Part shown: piece by piece, positions 9,008 through 19,451 of the stretch
How the letters are laid out: each line of letters opens with the position of its first letter
Position numbering within the stretch: the stretch's first letter is position 1
From: Globisporangium splendens
Taxonomy: Eukaryota; Oomycota; Peronosporomycetes; Pythiales; Pythiaceae
Reading direction: 5' to 3'
Length of the DNA: 64,000 nucleotides
Assembly: GCA_006386115.1 (NCBI GenBank)
Contig: VFIW01000007.1
Span: forward strand, 96,693 to 160,692
The notes under the pieces: model-generated
The model's database searches: none
What the model was told of the DNA's origin: nothing
What the model saw: only the letters and a program-made list of their open reading frames with translations
Program-made: the position numbers and the translations under genes

Positions 9008-9318
9008 AAGCAACATAGCCCTAAACACACACAAAAACACACACCCCTTCTCTCGCACACAAACACACACAAACGCACACCAGCGCAGCCACGCCAGCGC
9101 CGCTCCCACACCACCATCACTCGTCCCACAACAGCATTTCGCGTTCCTGACGACGTGCGGACCCACCGCGACGGGGCGACGAGTCGAAGGACCACGAGAG
9201 GGTGCGTGCGTGGTGGTCTTGTGTGCGTGCGTGCATGCGTGTATACGTGGGAGAGAGAAAGAGCGGCCGCCGCAACTCGGCGCGGCGGTGGTGGTGGCGC
9301 AGCGCTCGAGCAAAAGGA

Positions 9319-9391
9319 TATCAACGGCCGGGATTGAACCGGCGACCTTCTCCGTGTAAAGGAGACGTGATAACCACTACACCACGCTTAC
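9319..9391 (-). tRNA. tRNA-Val(UAC), array copy 3, one acceptor mismatch
   Basis: It is as copy 1 except that the 5' acceptor reads GTAAGCG instead of GTCAGCG, which places an A-G mismatch at the third acceptor pair. It may be less stable, but all other arms are intact. Confidence 0.88.
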
Positions 9392-9742
9392 AAGCAACAT
9401 AGCCCTAAACACACACAAAAACACACACCCCTTCTCTCGCACACAAACATACACACACACACACACACACAAACACACAAACGCACACCAGCGCAGCCAC
9501 GCCAGCGCCGCTCCCACAGCACCACCACTCGTCCCATAACAGTATTTCGCGCTCCTGACGACGTGCGGACCCACCGCGACGTGGCGACGAGTCGAAGGAC
9601 CACGAGAGGGTGCGTGCGTGCGTGCGTGTGTGCGTGCGTGCATGCGTGTATACGTGGGAGAGAGAAAGAGCGGCCGCCGCAACTCGGCGCGGCGGTGGTG
9701 GCGGCGCAGCGGTGGTGGTGGCGCAGCGCTCGAGCAAAAGGA

Positions 9743-9815
9743 TATCAACGGCCGGGATTGAACCGGCGACCTTCTCCGTGTAAAGGAGACGTGATAACCA
9801 CTACACCACGCTGAC
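9743..9815 (-). tRNA. tRNA-Val(UAC), array copy 4
   Basis: The mature region is identical to copy 1, with the same TTTT terminator. Confidence 0.95.
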
Positions 9816-10170
9816 AAGCAACATAACCCTAAACACACACAAAAACACACACCCCTTCTCTCGCACACAAACATACACACACACACACACACACAAACAC
9901 ACAAACGCACACCAGCGCAGCCACGCCAGCGCCGCTCCCACAGCACCACCACTCGTCCCATAACAGTATTTCGCGCTCCTGACGACGTGCGGACCCACCG
10001 CGACGTGGCGACGAGTCGAAGGACCACGAGAGGGTGCGTACGTGCGTGCGTGTGTGCGTGCGTGCATGCATGCGTGTATACGTGGGAGAGAGAAAGAGCG
10101 GCCGCCGCAACTCGGCGCGGCGGTGGTGGCGGCGCAGCGGTGGTGGTGGCGCAGCGCTCGAGCAAAAGGA

Positions 10171-10243
10171 TATCAACGGCCGGGATTGAACAGGCGACCT
10201 TCTCCGTGTAAAGGAGACGTGATAACCACTACACCACGCTGAC
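10171..10243 (-). tRNA. tRNA-Val(UAC), array copy 5, T-stem mismatch
   Basis: It is as copy 1 except for one base at 10192 (plus strand CAGGCG instead of CCGGCG). The change breaks one T-stem pair and alters the base just before the B box. Confidence 0.88.
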
Positions 10244-10590
10244 AAGCAACATAGCCCTAAACACACACAAAAACACACACCCCTTCTCTCGCACACAAAC
10301 ATACACACACACACACACAAACACACAAACGCACACCAGCGCAGCCACGCCAGCGCCGCTCCCACAGCACCACCACTCGTCCCATAACAGTATTTCGCGC
10401 TCCTGACGACGTGCGGACCCACCGCGACGTGGCGACGAGTCGAAGGGCCACGAGAGGGTGCGTGCGTGCGTGCGTGTGTGCGTGCGTGCATGCGTGTATA
10501 CGTGGGAGAGAGAAAGAGCGGCCGCCGCAACTCGGCGCGGCGGTGGTGGCGGCGCAGCGGTGGTGGTGGCGCAGCGCTCGAGCAAAAGGA

Positions 10591-10663
10591 TATCAACGGC
10601 CGGGATTGAACCGGCGACCTTCTCCGTGTAAAGGAGACGTGATAACCACTACACCACGCTGAC
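10591..10663 (-). tRNA. tRNA-Val(UAC), array copy 6
   Basis: The mature region is identical to copy 1, with the same TTTT terminator. Confidence 0.95.
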
Positions 10664-11014
10664 AAGCAACATAACCCTAAACACACACAAAAACACACAC
10701 CCCTTCTCTCGCACACAAACATACACACACACACACACACACAAACACACAAACGCACACCAGCGCAGCCACGCCAGCGCCGCTCCCACAGCACCACCAC
10801 TCGTCCCATAACAGTATTTCGCGCTCCTGACGACGTGCGGACCCACCGCGACGTGGCGACGAGTCGAAGGACCACGAGAGGGTGCGTGCGTGTGTGCGTG
10901 TGTGCGTGCGTGCATGCGTGTATACGTGGGAGAGAGAAAGAGCGGCCGCCGCAACTCGGCGCGGCGGTGGTGGCGGCGCAGCGGTGGTGGTGGCGCAGCG
11001 CTCGAGCAAAAGGA

Positions 11015-11087
11015 TATCAACGGCCGGGATTGAACCGGCGACCTTCTCCGTGTAAAGGAGACGTGATAACCACTACACCACGCTGAC
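11015..11087 (-). tRNA. tRNA-Val(UAC), array copy 7
   Basis: The mature region is identical to copy 1. The 5' flank of this gene (plus-strand side after 11093) belongs to one of the two indel-rich segments. Confidence 0.94.
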
Positions 11088-11419
11088 AAGCAAATAGCCT
11101 AACACACCAAAAACGACCACCCCTATCTCTCGCAAACACACACATGCCACACCCCCACCGCACACACAAACACCCAAACTCACACCATCGCAGCCGATCC
11201 CAGCGCCGCTCCCACCTCACCACCACTCGTCCCTAACATTATCGCGCCTCCTGACGACGTGCGGCCCCCGACGAGTGGTCGACGAGTCGAATGACCACGA
11301 TAGTTTTCTGACGTGCGTGCGTGTGTCGTGCGGGCATGCGTGTATACGTGGGAGAGAGAAAGAGCGGCCGCCGCAACTCGGCGCGGCGGTGGTGGCGGCG
11401 CAGCGCTCGAGCAAAAGGA

Positions 11420-11492
11420 TATCAACGGCCGGGATTGAACCGGCGACCTTCTCCGTGTAAAGGAGACGTGATAACCACTACACCACGCTGAC
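11420..11492 (-). tRNA. tRNA-Val(UAC), array copy 8
   Basis: The mature region is identical to copy 1, with the same TTTT terminator. Confidence 0.95.
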
Positions 11493-11856
11493 AAGCAACA
11501 TAACCCTAAACACACACAAAAACACACACCCCTTCTCTCGCACACAAACATACACACACACACACACACACAAACACACAAACGCACACCAGCGCAGCCA
11601 CGCCAGCGCCGCTCCCATCAGCCCACCGACTCGTCCATAACGATTTCGCTGCTCCTGACGACTGTGCGCGGACCCACCCCGCGTGGCGACGAGTCCTAAT
11701 TACCACTGAGTGTGCTTACTTGCTTTCGTTTTTGCGTGCGTGCATGCGTGTATTCGTGGGAGAGAGAAAGGAGCGGCCGCCGTGGGTGGGCAAACTCGGC
11801 GCGGCGGTGGTGGCGGTCGCAGCGGTGGTGGTGCGCAGCGCGTCGGAGCTGAAATG

Positions 11857-11930
11857 TATCACCGGCCGGGATTGAACCGTCCGACCTTCTCCGTGTAAGG
11901 CATACGTGATAACCACTACACCACGCTGAC
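11857..11930 (-). pseudogene. Degenerate tRNA-Val copy 9
   Basis: The 5' half matches copy 1. The anticodon stem is disrupted (plus strand GTGTAAGGCATACG instead of GTGTAAAGGAGACG), the T arm has an inserted base (ACCGTCCGACC), and one base of the 3' acceptor is changed. The terminator context GCAAAAGGAT is also lost. It should not fold as a normal tRNA. It lies in an indel-rich segment, so sequence error is an alternative. Confidence 0.75.
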
Positions 11931-12246
11931 AAGCAACATAGCCCTAAACACACACAAAAACACACACCCCTTCTCTCGCACACAAACATACACACACACA
12001 CACACACACACAAACACACAAACGCACACCAGCGCAGCCACGCCAGCGCCGCTCCCACAGCACCACCACTCGTCCCATAACAGTATTTCGCGCTCCTGAC
12101 GACGTGCGGACCCACCGCGACGTGGCGACGAGTCGAAGGACCACGAGAGGGTGCGTACGTGCGTGCGTGTGTGCGTGCGTGCATGCGTGTATACGTGGGA
12201 GAGAGAAAGAGCGGCCGCCGCAACTCGGCGCGGCGGTGGTGGTGTA

Positions 12247-13223
12247 AAGGGGTATGGTGCCGTTACATTCAAGGTGGCTCTTTGTGTGTGTCACATCCAC
12301 CTGATGAGCGCATTGTGGGTGCAAAGATTTTGGGTGAAACACATAAAAGTGATCCCCACATACACAGGTGACGTCATCGTCTGACGTCAGAGCAATCTGT
12401 GTCTGAGTTGAGTGTTGGTCGCTCGCAATCATTGAGATTCGGCGTGATTACGCACAACAGTACTCTAGACATGTGAATGATGGTTCCTACTTGGGGAAAC
12501 AACACTGGTGATGAGAGCGACGTGTCTCTGCCGTCTGAAGTGAGTGGCAGAGCCAATCACTTCGCAGAGAATCCCCGCGGTACTTCAAGTTCAAGTTTCT
12601 CGAAGATCCAGTAGGTTCAACCTCAGTGTACCCAAGGTTTTATATATCAGGTTCATAGGTTTTATTTCTGCATGTTTAGGTTTTAGTTATAAAACCTCTA
12701 GGAGCCCTAGTGGTGTTTTACATGTAGTGTCAGGAACCATAAGCTCATTTCAATTCAGTTGCATTTTTGCCAAGTTCCTCTCAAGTCTTCCTCTCAAGCG
12801 CAAGCGTGCGTGCCGTGTTTGAGGCTGTCTCGGATAGCCTCTCACAGGATTTTCTGGAGACTTGAACTTGAAGTCCTGTGGAAAATTCCCTGCAAAGAGA
12901 TTGGCTCTCGCCACTCACTCTAGGTGGCAGACACACGTCGGTCTCATCACCAGTGCAGTTTCCCAAGTAGGAACCATCACTCAGTACTTGATTAGTACAT
13001 GGATGTCATCACTCTGTACTGACCAGTACATGTGAACAACATTCTGCACTGATCAGCACAGAGAGCGCTCGTGACGTCATGGGATGACGTCGCATGTGCA
13101 TGTGGGGACTGTCGTACCGTAATCCCTTTGTTGTTTGTCTCTCCACAATGCACACTGAAGGTGGTGTGTGGCACACTAGATCTGTGAACAGATCCACCTT
13201 CATGTAATGGCTAGGTATAGCCC
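12247..13223. mobile_element. Non-coding element with long imperfect inverted repeats (MITE/foldback-like)
   Basis: The sequence from about 12247 to 12615 is repeated in inverted orientation from about 13223 back to 12830, with substitutions and indels. Matching blocks include TTACATTCAAGGTGG against TTACATGAAGGTGG, GCGCATTGTGGGTG against GTGCATTGTGGAG, a GACGTCAT pair, ATGGTTCCTACTTGGG, and ACTTCAAGTTCAAGT. About 215 bp of unique, AT-richer sequence lies between the arms, and no credible coding region is present. It is inserted at the end of the tRNA array. The exact termini and target duplication are unclear: the flanks read GTGTAAA on the left and ATTAAAA on the right. Long arms would suit a non-autonomous Mutator-like or foldback element, but the superfamily is not established. 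Confidence 0.75.
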
Positions 13224-13510
13224 ATTAAAAAAACATGTGAAATTTCCGCATGTTGGACGATACACCATTGGACATTGAGGGGGGGTTAAAACTGCCAGAC
13301 TGCATTGTCAAAGTTATCTCTATTGATGCCCGCTGCTTGTATTTTTCATGGTAAATTCTTGTTGCTTTCTTTTACAGTTGTCTCGTAATTACCTCATTTA
13401 TGTGTTAAATGAATTATGACCCCTTTTTTAGAATGTTGTTGGAACTCGGTGTCTTCTAACCGACAGTCACTGTACTGCTCCTGCTCGTTGCTCTTCGCGC
13501 TTGTGTCCAA
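13224..13510. other. Intergenic, no gene seen
   Basis: AT-rich sequence lies between the inverted-repeat element and the next gene. It holds a G run at 13279-13284 and a polypyrimidine tract ending TTTTACAG near 13375. The latter could be the acceptor of a 5'-UTR intron of the following gene. Confidence 0.5.
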
Positions 13511-14155
13511 ATGCCAATTGACGGAATCCTCATTCGCAACATGGACAACTTTCTGCATCTCGTGCCGCTCGAGAACGACTCGGACTCGGGCTCCGACGCG
13601 CTTGTGTACGGCGACGACGACGCCATCGACGCATCTTCCGTGGCGCTCGAGGGTCCGCTTCAGAGCCACGCTGCACCGCTCTTCGCCGTAGACGAGAGCG
13701 GTGGATACGCCAGTGAGCACACACAGTATGACGAAGATGCTGGTGAGGTGGACGACGACGACGTGGACCCGGACTCTCTGGAGCGCCGACGGTACTTGAA
13801 GCGCATGCGAGTGCTCGAGACCCAGATGCAGCAGGCAAAGCTCGAGGTGCAGCAGCGTCTGGACGCGATGAAACGCATCCTGGAGCTGAAAGATCCCATG
13901 GAACAGTTGTCCGAGTACATGGCGCTCAAGCTCGACCAGCGCAGCGACGACGATGTGGATATCGCACCGGAATTACTCGAGTGCGCGCAACGCATGGTCG
14001 ACAGCGAAGATAGCGAGGTCGCGCTCCTTGGCGCGTTCTTCTTCACGTGCGATCCGCCGCGCGCCAAGAACCACGGCATGGCGGCCATGCTCCCAGTGGT
14101 AGCAGCCATGATGGAAAGCTCCAGTGCACTTGACCACCATTCGTTTGGTGTATAG
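13511..14155 (+). CDS. Acidic coiled-coil protein of unknown function
   Basis: A single-exon frame encodes 214 aa from the ATG at 13511; a second in-frame ATG at 13541 is an alternative start. Residues of about 15-100 are rich in Asp, Glu and Ser (VDDDDVDPDSLERRR). A predicted coiled coil follows at about 93-135 (LKRMRVLETQMQQAKLEV). The C-terminal part, about 150-214, is mixed and mildly hydrophobic. There is no signal peptide and no membrane segment. It ends 115 bp before the stop of the convergent topoisomerase gene. No family is recognised. The strong charge pattern suggests a nuclear or cytoplasmic protein, but that is only inference. Confidence 0.7.
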   Translation: MPIDGILIRNMDNFLHLVPLENDSDSGSDALVYGDDDAIDASSVALEGPLQSHAAPLFAVDESGGYASEHTQYDEDAGEVDDDDVDPDSLERRRYLKRMRVLETQMQQAKLEVQQRLDAMKRILELKDPMEQLSEYMALKLDQRSDDDVDIAPELLECAQRMVDSEDSEVALLGAFFFTCDPPRAKNHGMAAMLPVVAAMMESSSALDHHSFGV

Positions 14156-14270
14156 ACGCAAATTGAGCAAAAGTGTCTATGCAGTTTGCATGTTTTGTAT
14201 ACTCCTTCTGTAACACCAACAAAACAAAACTAGACGTTGTTTATTTAATCCAACCTGTGTGCTCACTTGA

Positions 14271-17200
14271 CTATGTGGCCCATTCGAAGAAGCCGCACTG
14301 CTGGTCTTGTGGGTTGGGACATTTGTAGAACGTGCGGCCTTTGTTCGCACCATTGCGGCACGTTAGCAGTACGCCAGGGAGTCCGCATTCGCAATTGGTG
14401 CTTCCGGAAGTCGTTCCATTTCCGCGTCCGTTTCTGTTTGCCCCGTGCTCATTTCGATTCGTGGATGGGCGTCGTTGAGGCGGCTGTCGAGAGGATTGCT
14501 CTCCCACCTCGTCCTTCCACACGAAGTAGCCGCAACTCTCACTCGCTGGCTGAGCGCAGACATAGAACTCGCGGCCGTAGTTGTCGCCCTGCTTCCTTGT
14601 GGTGCGAAGTACGCAAGGCAACGAATGACCAGGACACTGTGGTGCAGGTGACGAATCCTGCGACCGGAACCTTTGGGCTGCTGGAGTACCAGAAGGAGCA
14701 CGAGATTGCTCATTCGCTGCTTCGTCTTTCCACAGGAAAAAGCCACACGTCTCGGTCTGATCGTGTCTGCACGAGTAAAAGGAGCGTCCTTTGTTGGGAC
14801 CCTCTTTCTTCACGACTCGCTCGTTGCATGGCTCATCGTGACCAGAGCACTTGACCACAGGTCCACTGCTGGTGTCCGGCGCATCAGCCCACGAGAAATG
14901 ATCGCACTGCTGTCCTTGAGGAAGCGGGCAGGCGAAAAAGTGTCGCCCTGTGTTGGGACCTTCACGCACAACTTCTCGCTCAACGCACTCTAACCCATGC
15001 TCGCTGCATCTTGGAATGGTTGGAGCAGCACCGTTGGAAGCAGTAGGAGCTTGTGGTGGTGCCACTCTCGTAGGTGGCGCATTTTGATATTGCTGGGTAT
15101 GATTGCGACGATCTGTGGGTGGTTCACGATAATTTGAGGACTGGGGGATGTTAGCCGATGAATATGGGCTTGGACCTGCGCCTCCGTTTGACCGAGCATC
15201 GTGGTCGCTTGTAGCTCTTGCTCGATTTCCTTCATTTGGAAAAGATCGGTACGCATTGTCGTTGCTCTCACTCACTGGCTGGTTGAAGTGCTCAGCAAAT
15301 GTTTGATCCAGCACGTCAGCATTGCGATTAACGTTGAGGAAGATCTCTTTCATCTGGGCAAATATAAAAGCAATAGGTTGTTTCAGCACGACTCGACAAA
15401 AGCATGGCCAAACGAACTTAATGCGCACCTGGTTCATGCAGGCTTGAACTACTTGTCGATAGTCCTTTTGCCCGAGCGAGATTGCCTTGCAATCGTTCTC
15501 CATCTAATGCAGCCACAAGCGATTAGAGTTGAAAAAAAACAGAGCACACAACAACATCGCCAGTCGTCACGTACTGCCGCACGAAGAGCTGGTTTTGCCA
15601 AGTCTAGTCCCATTTGCTCGTAGGAGACAACCAGCGCGAGCCCAAGCGTTGTAGGCTTGAACTGTGTGTTGTCATTGACTTTCTCGGCATATTCACGCTT
15701 AAGGATAGTCTTGATATGCTCTGCGATGGTTGCGTCAGTGCCAATCCCATTCGAGTCCATCTTCGAAATCAAGTCTGCCTCGGATAAAAGCGGTGGTGGA
15801 GCCGTTTCGCCTGCAATCATCGTTAACGTCGATGGCTCAAACGTATCGCCTTGCTGGTACACTGGGATCGCCGACGCGTTCCACTTTTCGTACTTGTAAA
15901 TGTCCAAATAGTTTCGCTCCACGATCATCAACCCGGAGGCTGTGAACCTCTCGTCGACGATTCTCATTTGCACGTTCGTCTGATGCCCTTTCGCGTCTTT
16001 GCTGCAACACGCCAAGAAGTGCAGCGTCACAAACTCGTACACTTTCTTCTCAGTGTCGTCCGAGATCGAACTGAGAGCCACGCTCTTCGTTGGGTGGATC
16101 GGAGGATGTGCCTGATCATCAGCGCCTCCTTGTCGAGGTGGCTCGTATTTCCCCGCACCGAGAAGCTGCTGCGAGACATATTGCCCCCACTGCTGATTGC
16201 CCTCATGCATCTTCACGAGACCCATGAGGTCCGTGCCTTCTTTGAATTTATTGGTTTCTGTACGTGGATAACTCAGGAACCCTTTGTTGTACAAGCTCTC
16301 GGCCGCTTTCATCGTCTGCTCGGAGGATACGCGCAGCCACCGCGACGCTCGCTTCTGGAGCTCGACAGTGGTCAACGGCAATGGTTTCCGTTTCCAGGTC
16401 GGTTTTTTCTCGATCGACTCGATCAGCGCGATCGGGTTCTCCACCAGTGACTCGTAGATACACAAACACGCCATGCGGTCGAACACGCGGTCGCGTTTCC
16501 ACTTGAACGTCGTGGTCGGCGCATCACGCTGGTCACCCTGTCGATGCGTGACATCGATGTGATAGAACGTCTCCTTCTCGAAATTCTGGATCTGCAGAAA
16601 CCTCTCGACGACGAACCCAAGCGTCGGGAACTGACACGGACCGTAGCTGATCACACCCTTCTCTTTCTTCAGACTTGGGAACCTGTTCTGGATGCGAAGC
16701 GTCTGGAAACGCGTGAACGCGGCGCCGATGCGCAAATCGATCTCCGAGCGCGCATCGCACGCGAGCGACAGCTTCTCGTTCGGGACCCCAAGGTTCTGCA
16801 CGGCGTGCACAATGTCCCGCGGGATCAACGCTGAGAACCTGGCGCGGAAGACGCGCAGCCGCGGACTCACGTGCTCACACACGGCTTTCACTTCGAAGGC
16901 AATGTTCTCGCCCTCGCGATCGCAATCGAGCCACAGCGCAAGCCACTAGAAGAGGTGCATGACGCACAACACAGCACATGATAAACCTTTCCGTCAGTCC
17001 ATCAGGCGACCACATAAGGACGTTTGTACAAGCAACATCGACGGATCAGACACACACTTGGCTCTGCCGCGCCTCCTTCATCAGTGTCTTCTCGATTTTC
17101 TTCTGCGTGTCATCATTCCGGATCTTCTTGGTCACTTTCGCAGTAAACAGGTCGACAGGACTGCACGAGTACCAGCTCCTAGTCACACACAACGACACAA

Positions 17201-17566
17201 AAAGCCTTCATGGTCAGACAGCACGCGCATGTACAAATACGCATATGCACGCGCACGGTACCGGTAGCTGGCGTCAAACTCGAGCTCCATGAGGTGGCCC
17301 GTGACGGATGTGACGACCATCGTCACGTGCTGGTTCTGGATCTGGTACGGGAACTCGTACACCGGGTTGTACTGCGAAAAGCCCTGGTGCTAATGAGTTG
17401 GAAGCAATACACAGCATTAGTTCCCCGCATTAATATGCACTCATACGCACATGTACACAGAGAAACAGAAGTACTAGACGTGCACCCGCTGTGACTGGCC
17501 GCCCGAGAGGATGTTGGCGATCTCCTTGGCCACCGACGGCTTCTCCGCCACGTTCAGCACCTTCAT
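14271..17566 (-). CDS. TOP3A: DNA topoisomerase III alpha with four GRF zinc fingers
   Basis: Six exons (17486-17566, 17262-17383, 17058-17178, 15575-16945, 15429-15503, 14271-15353) join in phase to 950 aa. The TOPRIM domain opens with VAEKPSVAKEIANIL and holds the metal-binding DCDREGEN, where DxDxE is expected. The catalytic tyrosine is in GFLSYPRTETN. The fold continues through SKMDSNGIGTDATIAEHI. The C-terminal 190 residues hold four GRF-type zinc fingers (about 15000-14880, 14860-14740, 14650-14530 and 14400-14280), each with the GR.FY/F.C...CGFF.W pattern. Human TOP3A has two. Known role: with RecQ helicase and RMI1, dissolution of double Holliday junctions and decatenation in nucleus and mitochondrion. 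It shares a 198-bp promoter with the divergent TruB gene. Confidence 0.95.
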
Positions 17567-17764
17567 CTTGATCCAGAGAGCTACTCACTAAAGGCAATGG
17601 CAACGTGGCTCAAAAATCGTCTCGGGAGAGCATACTATTGGCTGAATTAGTATCTTGAGACATTTTCAGCCAATGAGGAGAGCGAATGGCGATTTTGACA
17701 ACCGTCACCATAGTCCATTGACATTGGACACAATTGGCGTGAACAAGACAAGGAAGAGAGCATC
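17567..17764. promoter_or_regulatory. Bidirectional promoter of TOP3A and TruB genes, with CCAAT motifs
   Basis: The 198 bp separate two divergent start codons. They contain ATTGGCTGAA at about 17639 and, inverted, TTTCAGCCAATGAG at about 17663. ATTGGACA occurs twice nearby. The same ATTGGCTGA word recurs upstream of other genes in the window. Confidence 0.6.
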
Positions 17765-19326
17765 ATGCAGCTAGTTGGCGTGGCCAAGGACGGCTTCCTG
17801 AACGTGCGCAAGCCGCAGGGCGTGAGCTCGCACAAGTGCGTGCAGGTGGTGCGCAAGATCTTCCAGACGCGGCAGGTCGGCCACGGCGGCACGCTCGACC
17901 CCATGGCCACGGGTGTGCTCACCATGGCGCTCGGCAAGGCGACCAGATTCCTCCAGGTTTTACAACTTGCAGCTTGCTGTTGGCTATATGGAGAATGCGC
18001 AATGCACCACACACGGTTCTCACATGTGCTTGTTGTTCTACTGTGTGTGTGTGTGTGTGTGTGCGTCATGTTACAGTATTTGACGTCGGACAAGGAGTAC
18101 AAGGGCGTGATTCGCTTTGGAGTGACCACCAACTCGGACGACATCACTGGGTATGCTGGTGCGCAGACACTTGCATGCACACGCGTGATTTAGCTGTGGA
18201 TCGAATGGCGGCGATGTTCTCATGGAAAACGCACGCTAAATGTGGATACGCAGGAACATTTTGAGTGAGCGAGCAGCGCCGTGGCTGACTGAGCATCAAG
18301 TTCGCAGTGCGTTGCAGAGGTGCGTTTCGTTAGAATTCGAAATGCTTTGGCTCTAGTCAGCTTCACAACCAGCTCGTGTTGTTCCTGTTACTGCAGATAT
18401 ATTGGGGACATCGATCAAGTACCGCCGCGCGTGAGTGCCCTAAAGATAGATGGTGTTCGTCTCTACGAGCTAGCGCGAATGAACCAGGTAGAGTGCCAAC
18501 AACTCGGCCAAAATGGCGTCGCTCTTACTGTCTAACAACTATTATTTATGTCGCTGGCTTCTGTGCGTTTGGAGTAGGACGTGGATGTGAAAGCACGAAA
18601 AGTCCACATTAGCGACATTGAGCTCCAAAAGTTTATCCCAGGAAGCTTCCCTGAGGTGCGTCATTTATTCTGTTTGCCCCCAGACCACGTGAAACGAAGC
18701 CATGCATTACCGAGGATTTTTTAAGCCAAGATAGAAAACAAACGGTGTAGGCGGATATTCGCGTTGTCTGTGGCGCTGGGACGTACATTCGATCGATTGC
18801 GCGCGAGTGCGGCGAAGCGCTCACGATCCCACCAGAGTATCTGAACTCAGTAGATGATGCTGAACAGAACAGTCGCGGAGAGTTCTGCGTTGGAGGCACA
18901 CTCGCGTCGCTGGAGCGCACGCGAAGCGGTATTTTCACCCTGGAGTCGAGCTTTGCGTTCGAGGAGATCCGAGACCAACTTGCGGTACACTTGCTTCAGT
19001 GAGACTTATGTTTCCTGTCAGTACTGACGTCTTGTATGTGATGATGACACTAGGTTGGCCAAAATCCTCTCGTATCGATCGAAAGCGCAATGGCGCACTT
19101 GCCGTCCGTGCATCTCTCCCCAAAGGGAACGCATCGATGGCTTATCGGCGGCATCTCGTGGATCAAGTCGAGTGACGTCGTGTCAGCCACAGGTCAAGGC
19201 TACGAGCTCACGGACGGCGAGATCATCCGCATCTACAACTCGGAGTCCGAGTTTCTCGGGGTCTCGCAGGTCGAGAAGCAACAGAACAACGACGGCTTCG
19301 TTCTGCGAGCGCGCAGGTTTGTGTAA
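17765..19326 (+). CDS. TruB-family tRNA pseudouridine synthase
   Basis: Seven exons (17765-17956, 18077-18150, 18254-18319, 18397-18487, 18578-18655, 18751-18984, 19054-19326) give 335 aa, close to TRUB1/Pus4 and bacterial TruB. The catalytic motif [12 protein letters not shown] carries the nucleophilic Asp. Other family motifs are the [12 protein letters not shown] block and [16 protein letters not shown]. Known role: formation of pseudouridine 55 in the T loop of tRNAs. No clear N-terminal targeting signal is seen. The third exon was fixed by phase: reading straight on from 18150 meets stops, while splicing from 18151 to 18253 gives the expected TGNILSE continuation. Intron 1 holds a (GT)n run just before its acceptor. 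Confidence 0.93.
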
Positions 19327-19451
19327 AATATACTGTTTTGCTTTCCACATAGATAATAGAATAGACATCTTGTTCGTGTATGCTGCACGCATCCATGGCT
19401 CAATGGAGGTTCCCTTCTCTTCTCTATTATTTGCTTTGAGTTCGTGTTGAC

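Larger units (their letters stand above)
8471..12246. repeat. Tandem array of about 420-bp units, each with a tRNA-Val(UAC) gene
   Basis: Successive tRNA genes begin 415, 384, 424, 428, 420, 424, 405 and 437 bp apart. Read on the plus strand, each unit has the tRNA (minus strand), then AAGCAACATA-CCCTAAACAC, a CA-rich tract of variable length, a conserved GC-rich block (GCGCAGCCACGCCAGCGCC), a block with GACGACGTGCGGACCCACCGCGAC, a TGCG/GTGC-rich tract, GGGAGAGAGAAAGAGCGGCCGC, a variable GGTGGC run and CAGCGCTCGAGCAAAAGGAT. Most units are nearly identical. The segments 11093-11320 and about 11617-11912 are full of small indels and substitutions. The left end is cut by the retrotransposon. The right end (12246) is cut by an inverted-repeat element just before where a tenth tRNA would lie. 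Confidence 0.95.

Noticed and set aside
8520..11930. Regularly spaced identical short sequences that suggest a CRISPR array
   Set aside because: The repeats are 400-bp units with tRNA genes in a eukaryotic genome; spacing and content do not fit a CRISPR.
8604..12000. CCCTAAA in each unit as a telomere-like repeat
   Set aside because: Only one copy occurs per unit and it is never in tandem.
8466..12432. Many long open frames (up to 348 codons) on both strands of the array, with Cys/Val- or Thr/His-rich translations
   Set aside because: They are readings of CA/GT and GGTGGC repeats in a unit whose length is often near a multiple of three. They run through tRNA genes and have no protein-like composition.
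18151..18253. A stop in the TruB gene after TNSDDITG
   Set aside because: Splicing 18151-18253 removes it and restores the expected family sequence with correct phase.
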